A stretch of 33,056 nt of DNA from contig NZ_LGHK01000237.1 of assembly GCF_001908235.1 (NCBI RefSeq), positions 1-33,056 on the forward strand, given 5' to 3'. The notes under the pieces were generated by a model. The model searched no databases and had not been told where the DNA came from. It saw nothing but the letters and a program-made list of their open reading frames with translations. This DNA is from Bradyrhizobium sp. NAS96.2 (lineage in GTDB: Bacteria > Pseudomonadota > Alphaproteobacteria > Rhizobiales > Xanthobacteraceae). Position numbers and translations under genes: made by a program. Of the stretch, positions 1 through 7,620 are shown piece by piece (within the stretch, counting starts at the first letter, position 1; the number at the start of each line of letters is the position of its first letter).

Positions 1-1180
1 CTAGTGCGGCGCGCTCGACCGCCGGACGCTGCTGGGGCGCCGCAGCCTGAGCCGCAATCGGAGCGACCGTCACGCCGGTCGGCGGCTCCAGCTTCTGGGC
101 ACGCTCGGCCATGCGCTGATTGTCGGCACGCAGGCGGGCGGTCAGGTCGGCCAGCCGGCTCTCCGGCGAGCCGCCCTGCTGCTGCGCGGGCGCCTGGGCA
201 CGGGAAGCGATCGCGGCCTGCTCGATGCCGGTCGCGACCACCGAGACGCGAATGATGCCGTCGAGCGATTCGTCGAAGGTGGCGCCGACGATGATGTTGG
301 CGTCGGCGTCGACCTCTTCGCGGATGCGGGTTGCGGCTTCGTCGACCTCGAACAAAGTGAGGTCCTTGCCGCCCGTGATCGAGATCAAGAGGCCGCGGGC
401 GCCCTTCATCGAGCTGTCGTCGATCAGCGGGTTGGCGATCGCAGCTTCGGCGGCGGTCAGCGCGCGCTTCTCGCCGGTGGCCTCGCCGGTGCCCATCATC
501 GCCTTGCCCATCTCACGCATCACGGCGCGGACGTCGGCGAAGTCGAGGTTGATCAGGCCTTCCTTGACCATCAGGTCGGTGATGCAGGCGACGCCCGAAT
601 ACAGCACCTGGTCGGCCATCGCGAACGCGTCGGCGAAGGTGGTCTTCTCATTAGCGACCCGGAACAGGTTCTGGTTCGGAATGATCAGGAGGGTGTCGAC
701 CACCTTGTGGAGCTCGGAAATACCGTGCTCGGCGGTGCGCATCCGGCGCTGACCTTCGAAGTGGAACGGCTTCGTCACCACGCCGACGGTGAGGATCCCC
801 ATCTCGCGGGCAGCCTTGGCGATCACGGGCGCAGCGCCCGTGCCGGTGCCGCCACCCATGCCGGCGGTGACGAACACCATGTTGGCGCCGGTGAGATGAT
901 CGCGAAGCTCGTCCATGACTTCCTGCGCGGCCGCGGCACCGACATCGGGCTGCGAACCGGCGCCGAGGCCTTGGGTGACCTGGGTGCCCATCTGGATGAT
1001 GCGCTGCGCCTTCGACATCGTCAGCGCCTGTGCGTCGGTGTTGGCGACGACGAAGTCGACGCCCTGCAACCCGGCGGTGATCATGTTGTTGACGGCATTA
1101 CCACCCGCGCCACCGACGCCGAAGACGGTGATCCGCGGTTTCAGCTCGCTGATGTCAGGGGGTGTCAGATTGAGTGCCAT
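1..1180 (-). CDS. ftsZ: Cell division protein FtsZ (N-terminal part; 3' end outside window)
   Basis: FtsZ is the tubulin-like GTPase that polymerises at midcell into the Z ring. About 393 codons are visible and the frame is still open at the window edge. Visible motifs: the nucleotide-binding start FGVGGAGGNAVNNM (20-33), the tubulin signature GGGTGTG (109-115), and the T7 synergy loop NLDFADV (211-217), which supplies the catalytic Asp. The globular domain ends near residue 320. After it comes an Ala/Gln/Pro-rich stretch, the start of the long variable linker usual in rhizobial FtsZ; the C-terminal FtsA-binding peptide is not in the window. The ATG at 1180 is preceded by GAGAGG at good spacing. 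It follows ftsA by 89 bp on the same strand, so it may have its own promoter as well as read-through. Confidence 0.97.
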   Translation of the reverse strand, partial: MALNLTPPDISELKPRITVFGVGGAGGNAVNNMITAGLQGVDFVVANTDAQALTMSKAQRIIQMGTQVTQGLGAGSQPDVGAAAAQEVMDELRDHLTGANMVFVTAGMGGGTGTGAAPVIAKAAREMGILTVGVVTKPFHFEGQRRMRTAEHGISELHKVVDTLLIIPNQNLFRVANEKTTFADAFAMADQVLYSGVACITDLMVKEGLINLDFADVRAVMREMGKAMMGTGEATGEKRALTAAEAAIANPLIDDSSMKGARGLLISITGGKDLTLFEVDEAATRIREEVDADANIIVGATFDESLDGIIRVSVVATGIEQAAIASRAQAPAQQQGGSPESRLADLTARLRADNQRMAERAQKLEPPTGVTVAPIAAQAAAPQQRPAVERAAL

Positions 1181-1269
1181 GGTTGCCTCTCTCGATTATG
1201 CGCGCGTTGGTTCGTCCCGGCCGCTGGCCGCAGGAGCTGGTGAAAATGCAATGAGCCGGGGTGCGGTCA

Positions 1270-2586
1270 TCAGAAGCCCTCGCGAAGCCATCGTCCGACC
1301 TTTCCGAAGTAACCGTCTGTCCCTGTCCTGAGCTGCCGCGTGCGCCGCGGTTCGACATGTTCAAGATGAGCGTATTGCGGATAGACCAGGAGACCCGTCG
1401 GCACCGAGAACGAGGCGCCCTTCGCCTCGTTCGGGAGCCGGCCGAAGCCGAGCGGGCGGCCGATGCGGACCTGCCGGTTCAAGATACGGGTGGCAAGCTC
1501 GACGGTCCCGGTCAGCTGCGACGCACCGCCGCTGAGCACGACGCGCGCCCTCGGCTCTGCCGCAAAGGGGGAATCCGCGAGCCGGTCACGGACCATTTCA
1601 AAAATCTCCTCGGCGCGATGCCGGACAATGTTCGCAATCGTGGCGCGAGATACGATTTGCGGGGTCTCCCGATCATCGCCTGCAGTGGGAACGGACATCA
1701 GCTCGCGCGAGTCCGAACCGCCGGTCAGCACCGTGCCGTATAAAGTCTTGATTCGCTCGGCATCCGCAATGCACGCACCGATGCCGCGCGCAAGATCCAT
1801 CGTGATGTGTTGCCCGCCGAGCGCAAACCCGGATGCGTGCACGAGGCGGCCGCCGGAATAGGTCGCGATCGTCGTCGAGCCCGCGCCCATCTCGACGACG
1901 GCAGCGCCGAGGTCCGCTTCGTCGTCGGTCAGCACCGACAGCCCCGCGACATAGGGGCTCGACGCCATGGCTTCGACGTTGAGATGGCAGCGCTCGACCA
2001 CCAGCATCAGGTTCTTGGCAACCGTCGCGTCCGACGTCACCACGTTCATGTCGACGCCGAACTGGCGCGCCACCATGCCCCTGGGATCGCGGATGCCCTT
2101 GACGCCATCGAGCGCGTAGCCGACCGGCAGCGCGTGCAGCACGGTGCGGCCGGCGCCGGCGGCGTGGCGCATGCCGGCCGAGGTGACGCGGCTGATGTCG
2201 TCCGCGGTCACCGAGCCGCCGCGGATATCGGCCGCGGCCTCAACCAGCTGGCCATGCTGTCTGCCGCCGGAGACCGACAGCAGGACGGACTCGACACGGA
2301 CCTTGGCCATGCGCTCGGCCAGCGCCACGGCATGGCGCACCGCCTTCTCGCATTCGGCGAGATCGACGACGGAGCCGGCCTTGACGCCGCGCGACTGGAT
2401 CTGGCTGTAGCCGATCAGTTCGACCGCATGGGTGCGGCCACGCAGCGCCTCGTTCGGCGGCGACGGCTTGAGCCGCGCGATCATGCAGGCGATCTTGCTG
2501 GAGCCGACGTCGAGCGAAGCCACCATCGCGGTGCGCTTCTGCATCGGGCGGGTCTTCGGGGTCAGATTGCGATCGAGGCCGGTCAT
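1270..2586 (-). CDS. ftsA: Cell division protein FtsA
   Basis: Actin-like ATPase that tethers FtsZ filaments to the inner membrane and recruits later division proteins. The 438 residues fit the family. The phosphate-1 motif ASLDVGSSK is at 23-31, and the SHS2-like insertion (1C domain) follows around 90-165. Phosphate-2 and adenosine segments are recognisable as VVEMGAGSTTIATY and VVLSGGASQLTG. The C-terminus, YFGKVGRWLREGF, is the conserved amphipathic membrane-binding helix. Its ATG overlaps the ftsQ stop as ATGA, so the two are translationally coupled. The first 20 residues are basic and poorly conserved; an internal Met at 15 or 21 is a possible alternative start. Confidence 0.96.
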   Translation of the reverse strand: MTGLDRNLTPKTRPMQKRTAMVASLDVGSSKIACMIARLKPSPPNEALRGRTHAVELIGYSQIQSRGVKAGSVVDLAECEKAVRHAVALAERMAKVRVESVLLSVSGGRQHGQLVEAAADIRGGSVTADDISRVTSAGMRHAAGAGRTVLHALPVGYALDGVKGIRDPRGMVARQFGVDMNVVTSDATVAKNLMLVVERCHLNVEAMASSPYVAGLSVLTDDEADLGAAVVEMGAGSTTIATYSGGRLVHASGFALGGQHITMDLARGIGACIADAERIKTLYGTVLTGGSDSRELMSVPTAGDDRETPQIVSRATIANIVRHRAEEIFEMVRDRLADSPFAAEPRARVVLSGGASQLTGTVELATRILNRQVRIGRPLGFGRLPNEAKGASFSVPTGLLVYPQYAHLEHVEPRRTRQLRTGTDGYFGKVGRWLREGF

Positions 2587-3590
2587 GCGGAGTCACCCGG
2601 CTTCTTCTTGGACTTCTTGTCCTTGAACAGATCGTCACGCGCCTTGCCGGCTTCCTCGGACAATTGCACGATCAACCGATCGGGCAGCCGCATGTCGACG
2701 GCGACAATGTCGCGCGAGAACAGCTTCTCGTCCTTGTCGAGCTTGGAGAGCGCGGCCAGCGCGTTGCCGACATCGTTCTCCGGCAGGCGGACGTCGAGAC
2801 CGTCCTTGAGGCGCAGGTTCCAGCGCCGCTCACCGACGAAGATCGCGGCCTTGGTCACCGAACGCACCTGCGGATAACGGTCGAGCAGCGCCAGGAAGTC
2901 CTGAGCGCGGGTGTCCGCGCCCTTGCCCACCACCAGCGGCAGATTGAGGAAGCGGCGCGTGACGTAAGGCTCGAGCACCGCGCCGTCGGAGGCGATCACC
3001 GACAGGCGGCCGTTCTGCTGCCACAATGCGAAGGCGGTGCGCTCGACGATGTCGATCTGCAGCCGGCCCGGATAGAGCTTGAGGATCGTGGCATCCGCGA
3101 TCCAGGGATTGGCCTTCAGCTTGGCGCGCACGGTATCGGCATCGAGGAACAGCAGCGAGGAGCGGCCGTTGACGCCGCCGATCGCGAGCACCTCGTCTTG
3201 GCTCAGCTGCTTGCGGCCGTTGATGCCGACCGTGGTGATGCGGAAGCCTGCGGAATTGGCCAGCGCGTTGCGGGTGTCGCTCAGCGCGGTGGTGAACTCC
3301 TCGACATGGCCGCCCCGGACGATGCCGAAGCCCAGGCTGCCGAACAGGATCGCAAGCGTCGCGACCAGGCCGATGCGGCGCGGCAGATAGCGTTCGACCA
3401 TCTGGATGTAGCGGTTCGGCGGCTCGCGATCGATCACTTGCGGCCGCTTGGCGGAACGCAGCCGGCGGCGAGCGAGATGGGCGCCGACATACTCGCGCAA
3501 CAGCACTGCCGCTCCAATAGCGGCTGCTCTCAGGTCAGCTTGAGGCCCCAGCGATCGCAGCGATCGGGTGAGGCGTCCTGCACCATCCAT
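2583..3590 (-). CDS. ftsQ: Cell division protein FtsQ
   Basis: Bitopic divisome scaffold that links early cytoplasmic division proteins to FtsL/FtsB and the FtsW/FtsI synthase. The 335-residue protein has a basic cytoplasmic N-terminus (1-70) and one membrane segment (about 73-91, GLVATLAILFGSLGFGI). A periplasmic POTRA domain follows (about 116-187, containing KANPWIADATILKLYPG and IDIVERTAFALW). After that comes the FtsQ beta domain (VYLRLP-like repeats, LPLVVGKGAD), and the protein ends in a Lys-rich tail (FKDKKSKKKPGDSA). The start at 3590 has only a weak ribosome site; a later Met is possible but would shorten the cytoplasmic tail. It overlaps ftsA by 4 nt and is preceded by a 332-bp gap carrying a CtrA-like motif, suggesting an internal promoter for ftsQAZ. 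Confidence 0.95.
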   Translation of the reverse strand: MDGAGRLTRSLRSLGPQADLRAAAIGAAVLLREYVGAHLARRRLRSAKRPQVIDREPPNRYIQMVERYLPRRIGLVATLAILFGSLGFGIVRGGHVEEFTTALSDTRNALANSAGFRITTVGINGRKQLSQDEVLAIGGVNGRSSLLFLDADTVRAKLKANPWIADATILKLYPGRLQIDIVERTAFALWQQNGRLSVIASDGAVLEPYVTRRFLNLPLVVGKGADTRAQDFLALLDRYPQVRSVTKAAIFVGERRWNLRLKDGLDVRLPENDVGNALAALSKLDKDEKLFSRDIVAVDMRLPDRLIVQLSEEAGKARDDLFKDKKSKKKPGDSA

Positions 3591-3922
3591 TGCACGAGCT
3601 CGTCACATGTTGTGCCCGCAAACCCCGCGGGTCCCGGCACAAATCACGTCTCGGCTAGACCGGTGGGATTAGAGTGGCCCCCTGTCCCCTGGTTGCGATC
3701 CTCGAAGCGGTAATCCGCGACAGCTCACGCCCCGGCAGCCAAGCGCTACATGCGCCGCCAGCGTTAACCTTCGGGCTTCCTGGTAAACAAACGGTAAATG
3801 AGTTCGGCCTGGAGTGTATTTTGATCAACGCTTTGAGTACTTTGCCGCGAACCCGTTAGCATTTTAGCAACAGCACCGGGTTCCATCCGGCCGAGTCGGG
3901 CGGGTTCCCCACCCAGGCGGCC
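3591..3922. other. ddl-ftsQ intergenic region, likely internal dcw promoter region
   Basis: This 332-bp gap is the longest non-repetitive gap inside the dcw cluster. No credible ORF is visible. The middle (about 3760-3860) is AT-rich compared with flanking DNA. It contains GTTAACC (3763-3769) and, on the minus strand, TTTACCGTTTGTTTACC (3782-3798). It probably drives ftsQAZ separately from the upstream mur genes; this is inferred from composition and position. Confidence 0.55.
3782..3798 (-). promoter_or_regulatory. CtrA-like box TTTA-N7-TTTACC upstream of ftsQ
   Basis: Read on the minus strand the sequence is TTTACCGTTTGTTTACC. It differs from the alphaproteobacterial CtrA consensus TTAA-N7-TTAAC by one base in each half and keeps the 7-bp spacing. 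It lies about 190 bp upstream of ftsQ. CtrA control of ftsQA is known in Caulobacter; applying that here is inference. The same architecture recurs at 19752-19768. Confidence 0.4.
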
Positions 3923-4909
3923 TTAACTCCTGGCTCGGCGGCGGCCGAGTTCGACCTGGTCGTTGAGGAAGTCGGCAAAGGCAATGCCCTGTGCTTTCAA
4001 GGCCTTAGGGTACAGTGATGCAGCGGTGAGCCCGGGCAGCGTGTTGGTTTCGAGGTAGACCGGGCCGTTGGCCGACACGATGAAATCGCTGCGCGAGTAG
4101 CCGGTGCAGGACAATGCCCGATGCGCCCGCAACGCATGATCCATGATCGCGGCGCTGACCTCGGGCGCGAAGCGGCCGGGACAAATCTCCTGGGTCGATT
4201 TCAGGAGGTATTTGGCTGTGTAGTCGAAGCCCCCCTCCGCCGGCACGATCTCGATCGGCGGCAGCGCGAACACGCTGCCGTCGGATTGCTCGAGCACGCC
4301 GCAAGTCGCCTCCACGCCCGACACGAACACCTCGATCAGATAGTCTTCATGCTTCGCGGCATTGCGGACGGCGACGAGGTCCTGCTTGGCGTTGACGAAG
4401 ATCAGACCGTAGCTCGATCCGTCCTTGGCGGGCTTTGCGATCAGCTTGCCGTACTTTGCGAAGGCGTCGTCGATCTGTTCGACGCTGATGCCCTGCGGCG
4501 CGTTGATGCCTGCGATCGCGGCGAAGCGCTTCGCCGACGGCTTGTCGAAGGCCAGATGCGACGACGCCGAGCCGGAGCCGGTGAACGCGACGCCGCGCAT
4601 TTCGCACATCGCCTGCAATTCGCCATTCTCGGCGCGGCCGCCGTGCAGACCGAGCACGAGCACGCGCTGCTCGGCGCTTGCCTTGTCGAGCGCCTGGTCG
4701 AGCGCGATGCCGGGATTATCAGGCTTGAAGTCGACCTCGAACGGCCGCGCGTGACCGAGCAGCTGTTCGGACGTCACCGCATGCACGGTGTCGTCGACGT
4801 CCCAGAACCAGAGCTCCGCGCCGGGCAGCGCGCGATGCAGCGCCTGCGCGCTCGCCACCGAAACCAACCGCTCCTTGTTGGTGCCGCCGAACAGAATGGT
4901 CACCTGCAT
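3923..4909 (-). CDS. ddl: D-alanine--D-alanine ligase
   Basis: ATP-grasp enzyme that joins two D-alanines to give the terminal dipeptide used by MurF. The 328 residues match the family length. Catalytic residues are kept when compared with E. coli DdlB from memory: Glu13 in NKERLVS, the LHGGRAENGELQ segment (88-99), Ser165/166 in DGSSYG, Tyr234 in FDYTAKY, and the Mg ligands Asp275, Glu287 and Asn289 in SRSDF and YLETNTLPG. Several motifs are unusual, with ERLVS replacing EREVS and GRAENG replacing GRGGEDG, so this is a divergent branch. The ATG shares one base with the murB stop (TGATG), indicating coupled translation. Confidence 0.92.
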   Translation of the reverse strand: MQVTILFGGTNKERLVSVASAQALHRALPGAELWFWDVDDTVHAVTSEQLLGHARPFEVDFKPDNPGIALDQALDKASAEQRVLVLGLHGGRAENGELQAMCEMRGVAFTGSGSASSHLAFDKPSAKRFAAIAGINAPQGISVEQIDDAFAKYGKLIAKPAKDGSSYGLIFVNAKQDLVAVRNAAKHEDYLIEVFVSGVEATCGVLEQSDGSVFALPPIEIVPAEGGFDYTAKYLLKSTQEICPGRFAPEVSAAIMDHALRAHRALSCTGYSRSDFIVSANGPVYLETNTLPGLTAASLYPKALKAQGIAFADFLNDQVELGRRRARS

Positions 4910-5826
4910 CAGCTATTCCCGATCCGCTTGATTTCCCAGTGCAGCTCAATTCCGCTGTTCTGCTTGACCCGCTCGCGCACCGTCTCACCGAGGCTCTCGA
5001 TGTCATGGCCGGTGGCGTTGCCGGTGTTGATCAGGAAATTGCAGTGCATCTCCGACACCTGCGCGCCGCCGACCTTGAGGCCGCGGCAGCCGGCGGCGTC
5101 GATCAGCTTCCAGGCGCTGTTGCCGGGCGGATTCTTGAAGGTCGAGCCGCCGGTCTTCTCGCGGATCGGCTGCGCGGTCTCGCGATGAGCCTGCACCTCG
5201 TTCATGCGGGCGCGGATCGCATCCGTATCGGTGATCCTGCCGCGGAAGCGCGCGGAGGTGAAGATAACAGACGGATCGACGCCGCTGTTGCGATAGACGA
5301 ACTTCATGTCGGCATTGCCGAACGTGTGCTTGCTGCCGTCGCGGCCGATGCCGGTCGCCTCCACCAGCACATCCTTGGTCTCGCCGCCATTGGCGCCGGC
5401 ATTCATGCGCAGCGCGCCGCCGACCGTACCGGGAATGCCGAAGAAGAATTCCATGCCGCCAATGTTTGCAGCCGCTGCCGTCTCGGCGACGCGCTTGTCG
5501 AGCGCGGCGGCGCCGGCGGTGACGACATCACCGTCCGCACCGGTCTCGCCGAAGGCACGCGGCGCCAGCCGGATCACGACGCCCGGCATGCCGCCGTCAC
5601 GCACGATCAGATTGGAGCCGACGCCGACGACATAAACCTGCAGCTCCTGCGGCAGCCGCTTCAGGAAGTAAGCAAGATCGTCTTCATCCGCCGGTGTGAA
5701 CAGCACCTGCGCCGGGCCGCCGACGCGAAACCAGGTCAGCTCCGCCAGCGACTGGTTGGCCAGCAGCCGCCCGCGCAGCTCCGGCATCGTGGCTTTCAGG
5801 TCGGGCGTGATATCGGGGAAGGTCAT
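4909..5826 (-). CDS. murB: UDP-N-acetylenolpyruvoylglucosamine reductase MurB
   Basis: Flavoenzyme that reduces UDP-GlcNAc-enolpyruvate to UDP-MurNAc with NADPH in the cytoplasm. It has 305 residues. The FAD-binding domain contains GVGSNLIVRDGG (68-79) and GIPGTVGGALRMNAG (130-144). The C-terminal substrate domain contains YRNS (178-181) and GGSTFKNP (226-233), with Ser228 as the likely proton donor and Glu298 as the late catalytic acid in LHWEIKRIG. The layout fits type I/IIa enzymes. The start at 5826 has a weak ribosome site. The gene ends in a 1-nt overlap with ddl and is separated from murC by a palindromic repeat. Confidence 0.96.
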   Translation of the reverse strand: MTFPDITPDLKATMPELRGRLLANQSLAELTWFRVGGPAQVLFTPADEDDLAYFLKRLPQELQVYVVGVGSNLIVRDGGMPGVVIRLAPRAFGETGADGDVVTAGAAALDKRVAETAAAANIGGMEFFFGIPGTVGGALRMNAGANGGETKDVLVEATGIGRDGSKHTFGNADMKFVYRNSGVDPSVIFTSARFRGRITDTDAIRARMNEVQAHRETAQPIREKTGGSTFKNPPGNSAWKLIDAAGCRGLKVGGAQVSEMHCNFLINTGNATGHDIESLGETVRERVKQNSGIELHWEIKRIGNS

Positions 5827-5889
5827 GTCGCGGCAATCGACGCACGAGCTGGATTGAGAGCATGTCGCGCTGCGTTTTGCGCCAGCACC

Positions 5890-6063
5890 CGGGGCTTACC
5901 CCTCTCCCCAGCCCTCCCCCGCAAGGGGGGAGGGAGCCCGACCGGTGTGCTCACCTCACTTGGCATCACAACCCCATTCTGACTCGTTGCACGAGTCAGG
6001 GAAGCACCGGCGGATGGGTTCCCTCCCCCTTGCGGGGGAGGGTTAGGGAGAGGGGTGAGCCGC
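5890..6063. repeat. Large imperfect inverted repeat between murC and murB
   Basis: Two arms of about 55 bp (about 5893-5946 and 6004-6062) are near reverse complements. Each carries the core CCCTCCCCC-GCAA/TTGC-GGGGGAGGG, itself a hairpin. The roughly 57-bp centre is unlike the arms and contains a small palindrome, GACTCGTTGCACGAGTC. The core recurs at 23061-23085 (inside rnpB) and at 29081-29200. It resembles the miniature palindromic elements scattered in Bradyrhizobium genomes. It falls between two genes expected to be co-transcribed. Confidence 0.85.
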
Positions 6064-6096
6064 ACGGGCGGTGTTCGTGAAGGGCGACGACCATCA

Positions 6097-7500
6097 TCAC
6101 CCCAGCGCCTTCAGTTCGCCGGGCAGTGCGTAGGCCCATTGCGTGATGTTGCCGGCGCCGAGGCAGACGACGAGGTCGCCCGACTTGGCGAGACCCCGAA
6201 CGATCTTGGCGAGCTCGCCCGCGTTCGGCAGCGGAACCACGTTGCGATGGCCGTGGGCGCGCAGGCCCGCGGCGAAATGATCGCGATCGATGCCTGCGAT
6301 CGGCGCCTCGCCGGCCGGATAGACCTCGGCGACCACGACCGCATCGGCGTCGTTGAAGCAGGTGCAGAATTCCTCGAACAACGACTGCAGGCGGGTGTAG
6401 CGATGCGGCTGCACCACGGCGACGATCTTACCGTTGGTGGATTCCCGCGCCGCCTTCAGCACCGCTGCGATCTCGACCGGATGATGGCCGTAGTCGTCGA
6501 TCACGGTGACGCCATTGGTCTCGCCGGTCTTGGTGAAGCGCCGCTTGACACCGCCGAAGCCGGCCATGGCCTGGCGGATGACGTCGTCGGACACGCCGAG
6601 CTGATGCGCGACCGCGATCGCCGCTGTCGCATTGGATGCGTTGTGGCGCCCCGGCATCGGCAGCATGATGTCGGCGATCTCGTGCGTCGCGCCGGTCTTG
6701 CGATCGCGGATCGCCACCTTGAATTTCGAGCCGCCGCCCATCGGCGTCAGATCCATCAGCTGTGCATCGGCCTGCGGGTTCTGACCGTAGGTGATGATGC
6801 GGCGGTCCTCGATCTTGCCGACGAGGGTTTGCACCACCGGATGATCGGTACACATCACGGCAAAGCCGTAGAACGGAACGTTCTCGACGAAATTGCGGAA
6901 CGCATCCTGGATCGCCTCGAAGGTCTTGAAATGATCGAGATGCTCGGGATCGATGTTGGTGACGATGACGACGTCGGACGGCAGCTTCAAGAAGGTGCCG
7001 TCGCTCTCGTCGGCCTCGACCACCATCCAGTCGCCGGCCCCGAGCCGCGCATTGGAGCCGTAGGCATTGATGATGCCGCCATTGATCACGGTCGGATCGA
7101 GCCCGCCGGCGTCGAGCAAGGTCGCCACCATCGTGGTCGTGGTGGTCTTGCCATGGGTGCCGGCGATCGCGACGCAGCTCTTCAACCGCATCAATTCCGC
7201 CAGCATCTCGGCGCGCCGCACCACCGGAATGCGCCGCGCACGCGCCGCCATCAATTCGGGATTGTCGCGCTTGATCGCAGTCGAGACCACGACCACATCG
7301 GCGCCGTCGACATTCTCGGCAGTATGGCCGACCGAGACCTTGGCGCCCTTCTTGCGCAGCCGGTCGAGGTTGTAATTATCCGACGCGTCGGAGCCTTGCA
7401 CGGTGTAACCGAGATTGATCAGCACCTCGGCGATGCCGCTCATGCCGATGCCGCCGATCCCGACGAAGTGAATGGGTCCGATCTCGCGCGGCAGTCTCAT
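6097..7500 (-). CDS. murC: UDP-N-acetylmuramate--L-alanine ligase MurC
   Basis: First Mur ligase, adding L-Ala to UDP-MurNAc with ATP. The 467 residues are typical. Domain 1 begins with the Rossmann-like HFVGIGGIGMSGIAEVL (11-27). Domain 2 has the ATP loop GTHGKTTTTTMV (114-125) and the VEADESDGTF and NIDPEHLDHF segments. Domain 3 has DDYGHHPVEI, the family marker near the carboxylate-binding loop, and the late QPHRYTR motif. The ATG at 7500 begins MRLPREIGPIHFVG, the usual family start. It lies between repeat-bearing gaps on both sides. Confidence 0.97.
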   Translation of the reverse strand: MRLPREIGPIHFVGIGGIGMSGIAEVLINLGYTVQGSDASDNYNLDRLRKKGAKVSVGHTAENVDGADVVVVSTAIKRDNPELMAARARRIPVVRRAEMLAELMRLKSCVAIAGTHGKTTTTTMVATLLDAGGLDPTVINGGIINAYGSNARLGAGDWMVVEADESDGTFLKLPSDVVIVTNIDPEHLDHFKTFEAIQDAFRNFVENVPFYGFAVMCTDHPVVQTLVGKIEDRRIITYGQNPQADAQLMDLTPMGGGSKFKVAIRDRKTGATHEIADIMLPMPGRHNASNATAAIAVAHQLGVSDDVIRQAMAGFGGVKRRFTKTGETNGVTVIDDYGHHPVEIAAVLKAARESTNGKIVAVVQPHRYTRLQSLFEEFCTCFNDADAVVVAEVYPAGEAPIAGIDRDHFAAGLRAHGHRNVVPLPNAGELAKIVRGLAKSGDLVVCLGAGNITQWAYALPGELKALG

Positions 7501-7563
7501 GTTGCTAACACCTTCATCGTGTCCGGGTTCACCCGGCGATCCTCCGACTTATGAAAGACTGAT

Positions 7564-7586
7564 ATGGCCGGGACAAGCCCGGCCAT
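7564..7586. repeat. Short palindrome between murG and murC
   Basis: Nine-base arms ATGGCCGGG and CCCGGCCAT surround ACAAG. The motif looks like a common short dispersed palindrome of Bradyrhizobium/Rhodopseudomonas. It lies in the 120-bp murG-murC gap, could form an RNA hairpin in the polycistronic message, and has no T-tract. Confidence 0.6.
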
Positions 7587-7620
7587 GGCGTCCCATAGCC
7601 GAAAATTCCTCGAAAGCGGC

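Noticed and set aside
5890..6063. Intrinsic terminator between murC and murB
   Set aside because: The long double-hairpin arms and recurrence elsewhere fit a dispersed element better. There is no T-tract, and the cluster must continue to be expressed past this point.
6055..7554. Plus-strand open frame of 499 codons
   Set aside because: Exact antisense shadow of murC with His/Asp/Arg-rich composition and no family features.
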